A stretch of 64,000 bases of DNA from Flavobacterium ovatum (GTDB lineage Bacteria; Bacteroidota; Bacteroidia; Flavobacteriales; Flavobacteriaceae). Shown here one piece after another: positions 17,602-26,124 of the stretch. Positions within the stretch are counted from its first letter, which is position 1. Each line of letters opens with the position of its first letter. Under the pieces are notes generated by a model. It worked only from the letters and a program-made list of their open reading frames with translations. It had not been told where the DNA came from and ran no database searches. The DNA lies in contig NZ_CP160035.1 in NCBI RefSeq assembly GCF_040703125.1, positions 806,001 to 870,000 on the forward strand, written 5' to 3'. Position numbers and translations under genes: made by a program.

Positions 17602-18525
17602 TTGAGAGAAAAAAGCAAACAAACTACAAAGAATTAAAACACCCAAAACTATTTCTTGTTTCAATTTTACCTGTGGCAACTCTATATGATTAGTAGCCAT
17701 AATTGCTAATGGTGCAATAGTAAACACTAACAAATCATTGCTCTTATTAGATGAAATAATAAAAATAATTATCCCAATAAAAAATGATGCTATTATTTTT
17801 TTATAAGTGGCATGTGTTATTAAAGGCTTTGAGCCAAAGGTAGCTACCACGGATATTACAAAAAACAAAGCTACGGTGGCATAAATAGAAAAGGCTATGT
17901 TTTGATAATTATTTGTGAAATAACTAATTTCAAAATTAGTTAATACGCTATTACTAATGTAGGCAACCCCATCTAAATTGAATACAATTGAGAAAAGTAA
18001 AAAAAGTGCTCCTGCAGTAAAAAATGCAATAAACGGTAAAATCCAGTTTCTATAATCCCTTGCCACGTGGAACATAATAGAAATAAAAACTAAGGCAATA
18101 TATAAAATACACCAAAAATGGAATAACGAAGCCACAAATATCCAAAGTGAAGCATCGAATATTTTCTCTTTCGAGGCTTTTAAGGAATGTAAGGAAACTA
18201 ATCTTCGTAAAGCTAAAAGCACAAAAAAGTTAGCCAAAATTAAATTCAAATTATTCCATAAAGAGGGGAAAAAAGAAAATAGTAAGAAATAAAACAATAT
18301 AGGATAACTACTGTCTTTAGAGAGACCGTTTTTTTTAGAAATGAAACTCGTAATAAAAACTGAAATGATTGTTACCGACAATATTCCTACTTTTTCAAAA
18401 ATCAAAATAGTAGAATTTACCCAAGAAATATCTTGAATTTGATAGACGGAAAAGAAAACCAGTATTAAAATTACTACCAAGGAAAAATTTAATGGTGTAG
18501 ATTTTTTAAAAACACTTGTTATCAT
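17596..18525 (-). CDS. DUF6427 family multi-spanning membrane protein
   Basis: The 309-residue protein is almost wholly hydrophobic, with about nine to ten membrane helices and few charged residues. There is no signal peptide or catalytic motif. It fits the flavobacterial DUF6427 family, often placed between upp and purD; the general look is of a polymer-synthesis or flippase-like membrane protein such as EpsG, but that is a guess. It is convergent with upp and divergent from the small DUF6341 gene. Confidence 0.7.
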   Translation of the reverse strand: MITSVFKKSTPLNFSLVVILILVFFSVYQIQDISWVNSTILIFEKVGILSVTIISVFITSFISKKNGLSKDSSYPILFYFLLFSFFPSLWNNLNLILANFFVLLALRRLVSLHSLKASKEKIFDASLWIFVASLFHFWCILYIALVFISIMFHVARDYRNWILPFIAFFTAGALFLLFSIVFNLDGVAYISNSVLTNFEISYFTNNYQNIAFSIYATVALFFVISVVATFGSKPLITHATYKKIIASFFIGIIIFIISSNKSNDLLVFTIAPLAIMATNHIELPQVKLKQEIVLGVLILCSLFAFFSQL

Positions 18526-18658
18526 AAGGATATTTTATACTTTTGTGACTGTAAATATAAGACTTGTTTAAAAAGGAAAGCGTTAAGTTGAAAAAGATTC
18601 TTTTAAAAAAGATATTTACACTTGAATTAAATAAAAAAAACAAAATAATTTTACCGAT

Positions 18659-18889
18659 ATGAAAACATTTTTCGAAGGAATTCAATACCTATTTGTAAAT
18701 ATCTTATTTGCTCCTTTAGATTTTTTACGTTCTCTTGAACTTAAAACATGGTTTGGGGCGAATACCATTAACTGGGTATTCATGATTATATGTGCTGCTG
18801 CAATGGTATATTGGATCAAACAACTAAGAATATTTGATGAAGCAGGAACTGAAAATCAAGATACTACAGCACATTCATTCTTGAAATAA
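18659..18889 (+). CDS. DUF6341 family small membrane protein
   Basis: This 76-residue protein has an amphipathic start (MKTFFEGIQYLFVNILFAPL) and one clear membrane helix (INWVFMIICAAAMVYWIKQL), followed by a short polar tail. It matches the small flavobacterial protein known as DUF6341, often annotated beside upp and purD. Function unknown. A two-way terminator separates it from the convergent purD. Confidence 0.7.
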   Translation: MKTFFEGIQYLFVNILFAPLDFLRSLELKTWFGANTINWVFMIICAAAMVYWIKQLRIFDEAGTENQDTTAHSFLK

Positions 18890-18895
18890 AAACAA

Positions 18896-18931
18896 AATCC
18901 TCAATCTTTATATAGATTGAGGATTCTTTTT
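18896..18931. terminator. Two-way terminator between DUF6341 and purD
   Basis: AATCCTCAATCT (18896-18907) pairs with AGATTGAGGATT (18914-18925) around TTATAT, with T-rich sequence after it and A-rich before it. Confidence 0.8.
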
Positions 18932-18936
18932 ATCCC

Positions 18937-20211
18937 TTAGAGTAAATCGTTTCCGATGTCTCTTCTAAAATTCTTTTTCTCAAATTGGATTTTATCCACA
19001 CTTGCATAAGACTTTTTCAAGGCTTCTTGAAAATTATCACCGTAAGAAGTAATTGCCATAACGCGTCCTCCATTAGTTACTACTGAATCTCCATTTAATG
19101 TAGTACCCGCATGAAATACGATAGAATCGGTAACGTTTTCTAGTCCCGTAATTACTTTCCCTTTTTCAAATTCTTCTGGGTAACCTCCAGAAACAAGCAT
19201 TACTGTAGTGGCACTTCTTTCATCTACTTCAAGAGTGATTTCATCTAGTTTTTCATTGGCTACAGCCAAAAATAACTCTACTAAATCTGTTTTTAACCTA
19301 GGAACTACAACTTCAGTTTCTGGATCACCCATACGTACATTGTACTCAATCACGATAGGTTCATTGTTTACATTGATCAAACCAATAAAAACAAAACCTT
19401 TGTATTCAATACCATCTTTTTGAAAACCTTCAATGGTTGGTTTAACGATTCGTGTTTCGATTTTTTCCATCAAAACGGCATCAACATACGATACTGGAGA
19501 AACAGCTCCCATACCGCCTGTATTCAATCCTGTGTCCCCTTCACCAATACGTTTGTAATCTTTGGCAGTTGGTAGAATCTTATAGCTTTTACCATCCGTA
19601 AGAACAAAACAGCTCAATTCAATTCCATCTAAAAATTCTTCAATAACTACTTTTGAACTGGCATCACCAAATTTTTGATTCACTAGCATATTTCTCAATT
19701 CTTCTTGAGCTTCGGCTAAATCGTGAATAATTAGCACTCCTTTTCCAGCCGCTAAACCATCTGCTTTCAATACGAAAGGCGGTTTTAAAGTGGCCAAAAA
19801 TGTACAACCTTGTTCTACAGTTTCTGCCGTAAAACTATCATAAGCAGCGGTTGGAATATTGTGTTTTACTAAAAATTCTTTGGCAAATTCTTTACTTCCT
19901 TCAAGAGTAGCACCCAATTTTGATGGTCCTATCACTGGAATTTGACTTAATTCAGCATCATTTTTGAAAAAATCAAAAATACCTTTTACTAAAGGATCCT
20001 CAGGTCCTACTACAACCATTTCTATGTTTTTGTCCAAAACCAAAGCTTTAACCGCTTCAAAATCAGTTGGACTAATCGCTACATTAGTTGCAATAGAAGC
20101 TGTTCCTGCATTTCCTGGCGCCACATAAAGCGTGTCACAAAGCGGACTTTGAATCATTTTCCAAGCAAATGCATGCTCTCTTCCTCCAGAACCTAATAGT
20201 AAAATATTCAT
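18937..20211 (-). CDS. purD: Phosphoribosylamine--glycine ligase
   Basis: PurD (GAR synthetase) joins phosphoribosylamine and glycine, the second step of purine synthesis. The 424 residues from [14 protein letters not shown] show the N-domain, the ATP-grasp part ([31 protein letters not shown]) and the metal-binding end [14 protein letters not shown]. The ATG at 20211 is chosen over 20259 because the family starts here and a promoter -7 box lies at 20257-20264, which would put the transcript start downstream of 20259. It is a single gene. Confidence 0.96.
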   Translation of the reverse strand: MNILLLGSGGREHAFAWKMIQSPLCDTLYVAPGNAGTASIATNVAISPTDFEAVKALVLDKNIEMVVVGPEDPLVKGIFDFFKNDAELSQIPVIGPSKLGATLEGSKEFAKEFLVKHNIPTAAYDSFTAETVEQGCTFLATLKPPFVLKADGLAAGKGVLIIHDLAEAQEELRNMLVNQKFGDASSKVVIEEFLDGIELSCFVLTDGKSYKILPTAKDYKRIGEGDTGLNTGGMGAVSPVSYVDAVLMEKIETRIVKPTIEGFQKDGIEYKGFVFIGLINVNNEPIVIEYNVRMGDPETEVVVPRLKTDLVELFLAVANEKLDEITLEVDERSATTVMLVSGGYPEEFEKGKVITGLENVTDSIVFHAGTTLNGDSVVTNGGRVMAITSYGDNFQEALKKSYASVDKIQFEKKNFRRDIGNDLL

Positions 20212-20256
20212 GTGTATTATTTTTAGTCGATTATTTTCATTTTTAAAATGATGGTG

Positions 20257-20292
20257 CAAAAATAATTGGTTTTGAATCTAATACCAATAATA
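20257..20292 (-). promoter_or_regulatory. Candidate purD promoter
   Basis: The minus strand has TATTTTTG (20264-20257), matching TAnnTTTG, with a TTG about 20 bases upstream. Between the two boxes ATTGGT and ACCAAT form a split palindrome that could be a repressor site. Confidence 0.45.
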
Positions 20293-20456
20293 AATTGATT
20301 TTAAATCCTTCAAAAATCAATTATTATCTAAACCATTCCATAATTTGGATCGTTTTCATTCAATATCTCTATGAAATTAATTAATTTTAAAAAAATATCT
20401 ACTCATACTACTTAGTAGAATGGTTTAATACTATTTTTGAAGAAACAAATTATAGC

Positions 20457-21776
20457 ATGTTTTCACTTTTTGACTTATCTCTTAGGCTCAATAGCTTTCC
20501 TATAAAGAAAGCCAAAGCGGATTTGGAGAAAATTGTCAAATTATCTGAAAATGAAAAAGCGAATTTTATAGAAATTCAAAAAAAAATAATTGTTGATTTT
20601 CATTTGAAAAACAATTCCTTTTACAAACAACTTGTCGGGAATTCTACATTTCAAGATTGGGAAAAACTTCCCGTTTTAAACAAAACCAATCTACAACAAT
20701 CTTTAAAGAAAAGATTATCAAAAGGGTACAACATTAATAATGTTTATTTAAATAAAACTTCAGGTTCTAGTGGAACTCCTTTTATTTTTGCCAAAGATAA
20801 ATATTGCCATGCCTTGACTTGGGCATCTAATTTTATGCGTTTTGGTTGGTACGACATCAACCTAAGCACCTCATATCAAGCCCGGTTTTATGGCATTCCA
20901 AAGGATTTTATTGGAAACACAAAAGAGCGTCTAAAAGACTTTTTAAGTCGTAGATATCGTTTTTCAGTATTTGATCTTTCAGACGAAAATTTAGAACTAT
21001 TTTTAATTAGTTTTCGAACTAAAAAATTCGATTACATCAACGGATATACGAGTTCGATAGTTTTATTTGCAAAATTTTTACAAACGAAAAATATCGTTCT
21101 TAAAGATATCTGTCCTAGTTTGAAGGTTTGCATGGTCACCTCAGAAATGCTTTTTGAAGAGGATAAAAAATTACTAGAAATACAACTTGGAATCCCTATT
21201 GTCAATGAATACGGAGCCTCTGAATTAGATCTGATTGCATTTCAAAACACTAATGGCGAATGGCAAATCAATTCCGAAACGCTTTATGTTGAAATTCTAG
21301 ATGATAATGATATTGTTTTACCTTACGGAGAAGCGGGTCGTGTAGTAATCACTTCCTTATTTAACAAAGCACACCCATTTATTCGCTATGATATTGGTGA
21401 TATTGGCATTTTGGACGAAAATAGTACACTTGACAAGCCTATTTTGAAAAAACTCATTGGGAGAACCAATGATATTGTTCATTTTCCAAGTGGAAAAAAG
21501 TCTCCAGGCTTAATATTTTATTATATAACCAAAAGTATAATTGAAGACGATGGCAATGTCAAAGAGTTTATTATTAATCAAAAAAAATTAGACCGCTTCG
21601 AAATCAAATATGTAAGTGAAACAGAATTAAGTACTGCTAAAATTGAAAAGATGCAACAAGCTATCGATTTATATTTAGAACCCAATTTGAACTTCATTTT
21701 TACAAAAAAAGAGTCTTTAAAAAGATCTAAAAGAGGAAAGCTCAAGCAATTTAAGTCGGATTTTATACTTTCTTAA
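20457..21776 (+). CDS. Phenylacetate--CoA ligase-like adenylate-forming enzyme (PaaK/CapK type)
   Basis: The 439-residue enzyme has the adenylate-forming signature as TSGSSGTPFIF (about 102-112), NEYGASELDLIAF (about 251-263) and RYDIGDIG. It resembles PaaK-like proteins of the CapK type that sit in capsule and exopolysaccharide loci, where they are thought to activate a carboxylic acid for a modification of the polymer. Here it faces a glycosyltransferase gene, overlapping it tail to tail by 14 bases. True phenylacetate metabolism is unlikely since no paa genes are near. Substrate unknown. Confidence 0.75.
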   Translation: MFSLFDLSLRLNSFPIKKAKADLEKIVKLSENEKANFIEIQKKIIVDFHLKNNSFYKQLVGNSTFQDWEKLPVLNKTNLQQSLKKRLSKGYNINNVYLNKTSGSSGTPFIFAKDKYCHALTWASNFMRFGWYDINLSTSYQARFYGIPKDFIGNTKERLKDFLSRRYRFSVFDLSDENLELFLISFRTKKFDYINGYTSSIVLFAKFLQTKNIVLKDICPSLKVCMVTSEMLFEEDKKLLEIQLGIPIVNEYGASELDLIAFQNTNGEWQINSETLYVEILDDNDIVLPYGEAGRVVITSLFNKAHPFIRYDIGDIGILDENSTLDKPILKKLIGRTNDIVHFPSGKKSPGLIFYYITKSIIEDDGNVKEFIINQKKLDRFEIKYVSETELSTAKIEKMQQAIDLYLEPNLNFIFTKKESLKRSKRGKLKQFKSDFILS

Positions 21777-22533
21777 TATAAAAAGGTTTTATCGCTAATT
21801 GTGTAAATAAAAAAACCATCATACAACCTATTGCTACAACCCAATTATAGCCGTGATATTTTCTATATACGGCAAAATTATGTTTGACCAAATCCATTTT
21901 TGAAGACGAAATAGAATTTTGACGTACTCTATAAAAAGCCAAACTTTCAGGAACGGCTTGTGCTTTTTTAATTTTTTTTAATATTGCTAACCAATGCATC
22001 CAATCTTGCCGTTTACGTATAGGTGAAATAGGAATTTTTCCGAAAAACTGAGTGTCGTAAATTCCTGTAAGATTTCCAATATAATTGCAAAAAAATACTT
22101 GCCTATAACTTAAATTTTTGGGAGGAATGACTCTTTTATTTATTGATTTTCCTTCTTCATCGATACAATCATAGGCTGAAAAGGTAAAAGGAATTTTTTG
22201 TTCCTGAAGGAAATCAAGTTGTTTTTTGAGCTTATCTGTCTTCCATAAATCATCCGCGTCTAAAAAAGCAATATATCTTCCTTGAACATACTTTAGGGCA
22301 GTATTTCTTGCTACACCAGTACCAGAGTTACTATCGAGTTTATAAAGGTTAATTCTCGAATCTTTTTGAATCATTTGGTTGATTAGTCGAACTGTATTAT
22401 CATTAGAAGCGTCATCAACAATAATAATTTCCCAATTCTTATGCGATTGATTTTGCACAGACTCAATCGTCTCTACAATGAATTTTTGAGAATTGAAAGT
22501 GGGAATAATTACTGAAACTAAGGAGCTTTCCAT
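21763..22533 (-). CDS. Family 2 glycosyltransferase
   Basis: The 256-residue GT-A enzyme opens with VSVIIPTFNSQKFI and has the nucleotide-sugar binding strand IIIVDDASNDNT and the metal-binding DADDLW (about 92-97). A hydrophobic segment at the C-terminus (VVAIGCMMVFLFTQLAI) may tether it to the inner membrane. It adds a sugar to a lipid-linked polysaccharide precursor, probably after the initiating sugar transferase encoded directly upstream; two bases separate the genes. Confidence 0.88.
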   Translation of the reverse strand: MESSLVSVIIPTFNSQKFIVETIESVQNQSHKNWEIIIVDDASNDNTVRLINQMIQKDSRINLYKLDSNSGTGVARNTALKYVQGRYIAFLDADDLWKTDKLKKQLDFLQEQKIPFTFSAYDCIDEEGKSINKRVIPPKNLSYRQVFFCNYIGNLTGIYDTQFFGKIPISPIRKRQDWMHWLAILKKIKKAQAVPESLAFYRVRQNSISSSKMDLVKHNFAVYRKYHGYNWVVAIGCMMVFLFTQLAIKPFYIKKV

Positions 22534-22535
22534 TT

Positions 22536-23879
22536 TTAATAAGCTTTTTTATCTCCAACAAGGGTGCAAACAATAGTTGAAAATATAATTTTTAAATCTA
22601 ATAAAAAAGACCATTTTTCTACATAAAAAACATCAAATTTTACCCGATTAACTATATCCTCATTCGATTCTATTTCACCTCTAAAACCACTAACCTGTGC
22701 CAGTCCAGTTATTCCTGGTTTTATAAAATGTCTGACCATAAATTTATCGATGCGTTGTAAATAATCCTCGTTTACCGAAATCATTTGTGGTCTAGGACCA
22801 ACTATTGACATATCACCTAATAAGACATTGAAAAATTGCGGCATTTCATCAATATTTGTCTTTCTTATAATTTTACCAATTTTTGTAATCCTTTTATCAA
22901 ATTTAGTAACCAATTCTGTATCCGAACTTTTGTTGACGTATAATGACCTGAACTTATAACAAATAAACACTTTATAGTTAATTCCATTTCTTTTTTGCTT
23001 AAAAAAAACAGGTCCCTTAGTTTCTAATTTTATTAAAATAGTCAAAATTATCGTCAACCATGAAAGTACAAAAACAATCATAAATAACGAAAATATTATA
23101 TCAAAAACCCTTTTTAAAATATAATTTCTGGGATTGTCAAGTGGAATATCTCGCATGGGAATTAACGGAATATAGCCTAAGTAATCATAATTGATATTGT
23201 TTAATAAAATATTTTTACTGTCAGGAATATATTTCAGTGTTTTTAAATTTTTATCAGCAAAATCTTCTAGCAAAATAACATCTTTGACTTCCAAATCAAC
23301 CAATGAACAATAAATTTCATCTATATAATTATTAAGAACGTATTGTAATGCTTTTTGAATTTGAAGATTACTGTCTTTATTAACATAAAAAATATTCACT
23401 ATTTTATATCCGTAGTCTATATTTTCATTGAAAAACTGGATGAGTTCTTTTATTTCCTCACCACTTCCTATTACAATAACTTTTCTAAAATTTCCTCCCA
23501 AAAATCTTCTAAAAAACTGTAAAAAATAATACACAAAAAGTTTTAAAACTGCTGTCAATGCAATAACTAGTACTACATATTTAAAACTTTTAGAAATACT
23601 TACATTCTCAACCATATATCCTGCATAGGCAAAAATAAGAATTGTAAAAATTAGAAATTGATTAAATATTTTAGAGACTATTTCTAACGGTTTAGTAAAT
23701 CGATATACCTCATAATAACCAATATTCCATGAAATTATTAACCATGAAAATGTAATAAAAAAATGACTAATTAACTCAATTTTTGATTCAATACAATAAT
23801 AAAATAACAAATTTATTAGTATTAAATCAATAAAATAAGTAAAAGGTCTTATGTAACCAGAATATCTTCCTTTTGTCAT
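22536..23879 (-). CDS. Initiating undecaprenyl-phosphate sugar phosphotransferase (WcaJ/WbaP type)
   Basis: The 447-residue protein has four N-terminal membrane helices, a central Rossmann-like segment (KVIVIGSGEEIKELI) and a C-terminal bacterial sugar transferase domain. This domain shows KRVFDIIFSL, a further helix, GPVFFKQKRNG, CYKFRSL and DEMPQFFNVLLGDMSIVGPRP. Such enzymes place the first sugar-1-phosphate on undecaprenyl phosphate to begin polysaccharide synthesis. It is transcribed toward the glycosyltransferase gene. Upstream lies the wreck of a nucleotide-sugar gene, so the donor supply of this locus is damaged or found elsewhere. Confidence 0.9.
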   Translation of the reverse strand: MTKGRYSGYIRPFTYFIDLILINLLFYYCIESKIELISHFFITFSWLIISWNIGYYEVYRFTKPLEIVSKIFNQFLIFTILIFAYAGYMVENVSISKSFKYVVLVIALTAVLKLFVYYFLQFFRRFLGGNFRKVIVIGSGEEIKELIQFFNENIDYGYKIVNIFYVNKDSNLQIQKALQYVLNNYIDEIYCSLVDLEVKDVILLEDFADKNLKTLKYIPDSKNILLNNINYDYLGYIPLIPMRDIPLDNPRNYILKRVFDIIFSLFMIVFVLSWLTIILTILIKLETKGPVFFKQKRNGINYKVFICYKFRSLYVNKSSDTELVTKFDKRITKIGKIIRKTNIDEMPQFFNVLLGDMSIVGPRPQMISVNEDYLQRIDKFMVRHFIKPGITGLAQVSGFRGEIESNEDIVNRVKFDVFYVEKWSFLLDLKIIFSTIVCTLVGDKKAY

Positions 23880-23887
23880 TAAAAAAA

Positions 23888-24372
23888 TTATTTTATATAA
23901 TCTGAAAAATCTTTATGCTCTTCCTTCATCAATTCCTATTTGGATAATGATTTGAAATATTCGTATGTTATTGCCATTACTTCTGCTCTATCTACTTTGT
24001 ATTCCCAATCTAATAATTCTTTAGCTTTTGTAATATCTGGTTGTCTTTGTAAAGAGTCATTAACGGGCAAAGGGTGATAAACTATTTTGTGATTGGTTCC
24101 TATCAACTTGCTGATTTCATCTGAATTTCCAATATTTACTGGATACACATAATCAGATTACAATAATCTAATTGGCCTGGCACATGAACAAATTTTGTGA
24201 TATCATGATGATAGAATTCAAAATTTTCTAATTTAATTAAATGTTCAATATTTTTCAAATCTCCTGTAATGAGATTATCCATATCTATTACATAATATCC
24301 TCCATTAATAAATTGGTCACAAAGATCTGATCCTAAAAATCCTGTAGAACCTGTAATTAGTATTCGTTTCAT
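23888..24372 (-). pseudogene. Broken UDP-glucuronate decarboxylase (UXS-like) gene
   Basis: The N-terminal piece (24372 down to about 24160) starts MKRILITGSTGFLGSDLCDQ with the NAD-binding GxxGxxG and matches the start of UDP-glucuronic acid decarboxylase. After GQLDY the frame jumps to VYPVNIG, which belongs near the C-terminus: about 170-180 residues including the catalytic Tyr-x-x-x-Lys are gone. The joint has GATTAT twice, eight bases apart, suggesting deletion between short repeats. A second, small in-frame gap is likely after NSDEIS. Beyond the TAG at 23936 the same frame continues with ELMKEEHKDFSDYIK to a TAA at 23888, so that TAG is probably a nonsense mutation in the old tail. No functional enzyme can result. 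Confidence 0.85.
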
Positions 24373-24447
24373 ATATTGATTAGTATTCTTATTGTAACCT
24401 TCTGTAAAAAAAAGGCTTTTTACCTTAAATAAAAAACAATTGATGAT

Positions 24448-26124
24448 TTATTGTCTTAAAATTTGTTCTAATATCTTAATGGTAATCAAATAAGTGGGCT
24501 TTACGCCTGTAGTCCCCAGTCCTCCTGAAGCTAAGGTACTTCCTGTTTCCAGAGGGTTATCCGAGGCGTAATAGGCATAACGTACTTTTACATCTTTTGG
24601 TATGCTCTTCCTAATTTTTGAGGCTGATTGAATCGCTTTTTGATAATGAGAACCTTCCATTTCTAACCCAATGACTCCCCAAGTAGAATCATGAAAAAAC
24701 TTCAATAAATCTCTGTTTTGTAATGAGGTTCCTAAGACGGTAACCATAGGTCCTGAAAAAACTGAAATTCCATTATCCTCAAACATTGTTGCTGTTAGTT
24801 CGTTTTCAAAATAATAATTATCTGCCGTTCCTTCATTGATATGGGCATTAGGAATCATAATATCTCCCTTACCTCCTTCTAGAATTCCTGCTTTACCCAT
24901 AATAGATACAGATTCAACTTGTAATAAAGTATCCTTTTTATACGGTTTTAATAATTCATCAATGGTTTCATAGGCTTGTTCACCAAAGGCATAATCCATT
25001 ACAATCAAAATGGGTTCTTTACCTTCTAAATCTGTATTTGGGAATGAAGTATTCTCCCAGTTAATTTTAGCCGTATCAAAAATCTGAACGTCAATATTAG
25101 TACCTGAAGTGTCCGGTAGAAAATACATCCCATTTTTTTTAGCGACCACTTCTACTTTTTTACGTAATTCTTGCGAATCAGACTTACTCAACTCTTCATA
25201 TATGGAAAGATCTGAATACTCTTTGAATTTGGATTTTAAAGCCTGACCTGCAAAAATAGAATTCATCACCGAATGCATATTGGCACTAATCACATGAATA
25301 GGTCGGTCTAAAAGTTCGTTGGCTTTTAAAACTTCCTTAATACGTGTTGCCCATATTTCACCATGAATATGATGTCCTAATCGCTCCCTCAAAATAGGGC
25401 TAAAGGTAATCGTTCTTTTGGTATTTTCGGTAACTTCTTCGATAGCTAATTTTCCTAGCCAATAAATAATATGTAAAAAACGATCCGGTACCGATACTGT
25501 ACCAAAGGCATCATAAATATCTGAAATATCCTCAAAGGTTCTTCCTAAAACGTTTGCTGTATGGGAGATGGCTTTTTCCCTTTCAATCAAGGTTAATTTT
25601 TTCTTTTGAGCAACAGCTTGCTCTAATTTTTCCCAATCTCTAGAAATTTCTCCCCCATCATCCAGCATTACCCGATGACGAATTTTATGGGATTCAATAA
25701 AGATAAAAGTCAAGTGTGTCAAAATATCATAAATATCTGAACGTCCTCTGGTGATTTCAATATGCATTAAATCATCGTCAATACGATAGCAATTGCGTCT
25801 ACGTTTGAGTGGAATTATAGGTTTAAAATGTGATTTATCATAACCTTCATGAGACGTTAAATTAATAAAACGACATTCTTCTATACCCATTGGTAAACGT
25901 TCTATCACATATAAAAGTCCTTTAAGTTCTACTTTTTCATCGGCTATATGTCCGTAAATTTCAGGTCTTAGAGTCAATAATGCCTCTCTTAAACTATCAC
26001 CAGAAATTCCCATGGGCTTGTAAAACCCACGGTTGAATAAATGACGCATGGTAATGTACAACTTCTCAATGGCAGCTGATGACTCTTGGGCACGAGTAAT
26101 CTTTAAATTTTTAGTTTCTGTCAT
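24448..26124 (-). CDS. DUF6909 family protein with nucleoside-phosphorylase-like C-terminal half
   Basis: This 558-residue protein fits a conserved flavobacterial family (DUF6909, function unknown). The N-terminal 260 residues are helical with many charged residues. The C-terminal half has GKAGILEGGKGDIMIPNA, VTVLGTSLQNRDLL and GVIGLEMEGSHYQKAI, which look like the phosphate-binding, glycine-rich and E-M-E-G elements of purine nucleoside phosphorylase/MTA-SAH nucleosidase folds. Its start overlaps the stop of the GH3-like gene as ATGA, so the two are made together. A nucleoside-like substrate is inference only. Confidence 0.6.
   Translation of the reverse strand: MTETKNLKITRAQESSAAIEKLYITMRHLFNRGFYKPMGISGDSLREALLTLRPEIYGHIADEKVELKGLLYVIERLPMGIEECRFINLTSHEGYDKSHFKPIIPLKRRRNCYRIDDDLMHIEITRGRSDIYDILTHLTFIFIESHKIRHRVMLDDGGEISRDWEKLEQAVAQKKKLTLIEREKAISHTANVLGRTFEDISDIYDAFGTVSVPDRFLHIIYWLGKLAIEEVTENTKRTITFSPILRERLGHHIHGEIWATRIKEVLKANELLDRPIHVISANMHSVMNSIFAGQALKSKFKEYSDLSIYEELSKSDSQELRKKVEVVAKKNGMYFLPDTSGTNIDVQIFDTAKINWENTSFPNTDLEGKEPILIVMDYAFGEQAYETIDELLKPYKKDTLLQVESVSIMGKAGILEGGKGDIMIPNAHINEGTADNYYFENELTATMFEDNGISVFSGPMVTVLGTSLQNRDLLKFFHDSTWGVIGLEMEGSHYQKAIQSASKIRKSIPKDVKVRYAYYASDNPLETGSTLASGGLGTTGVKPTYLITIKILEQILRQ

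Noticed and set aside
18060..18080. CCACGTGGAAC resembling a parS site in the DUF6427 gene
   Set aside because: The left half of the palindrome is poor (GCC instead of TTCC with the flank), so it is probably a chance match.
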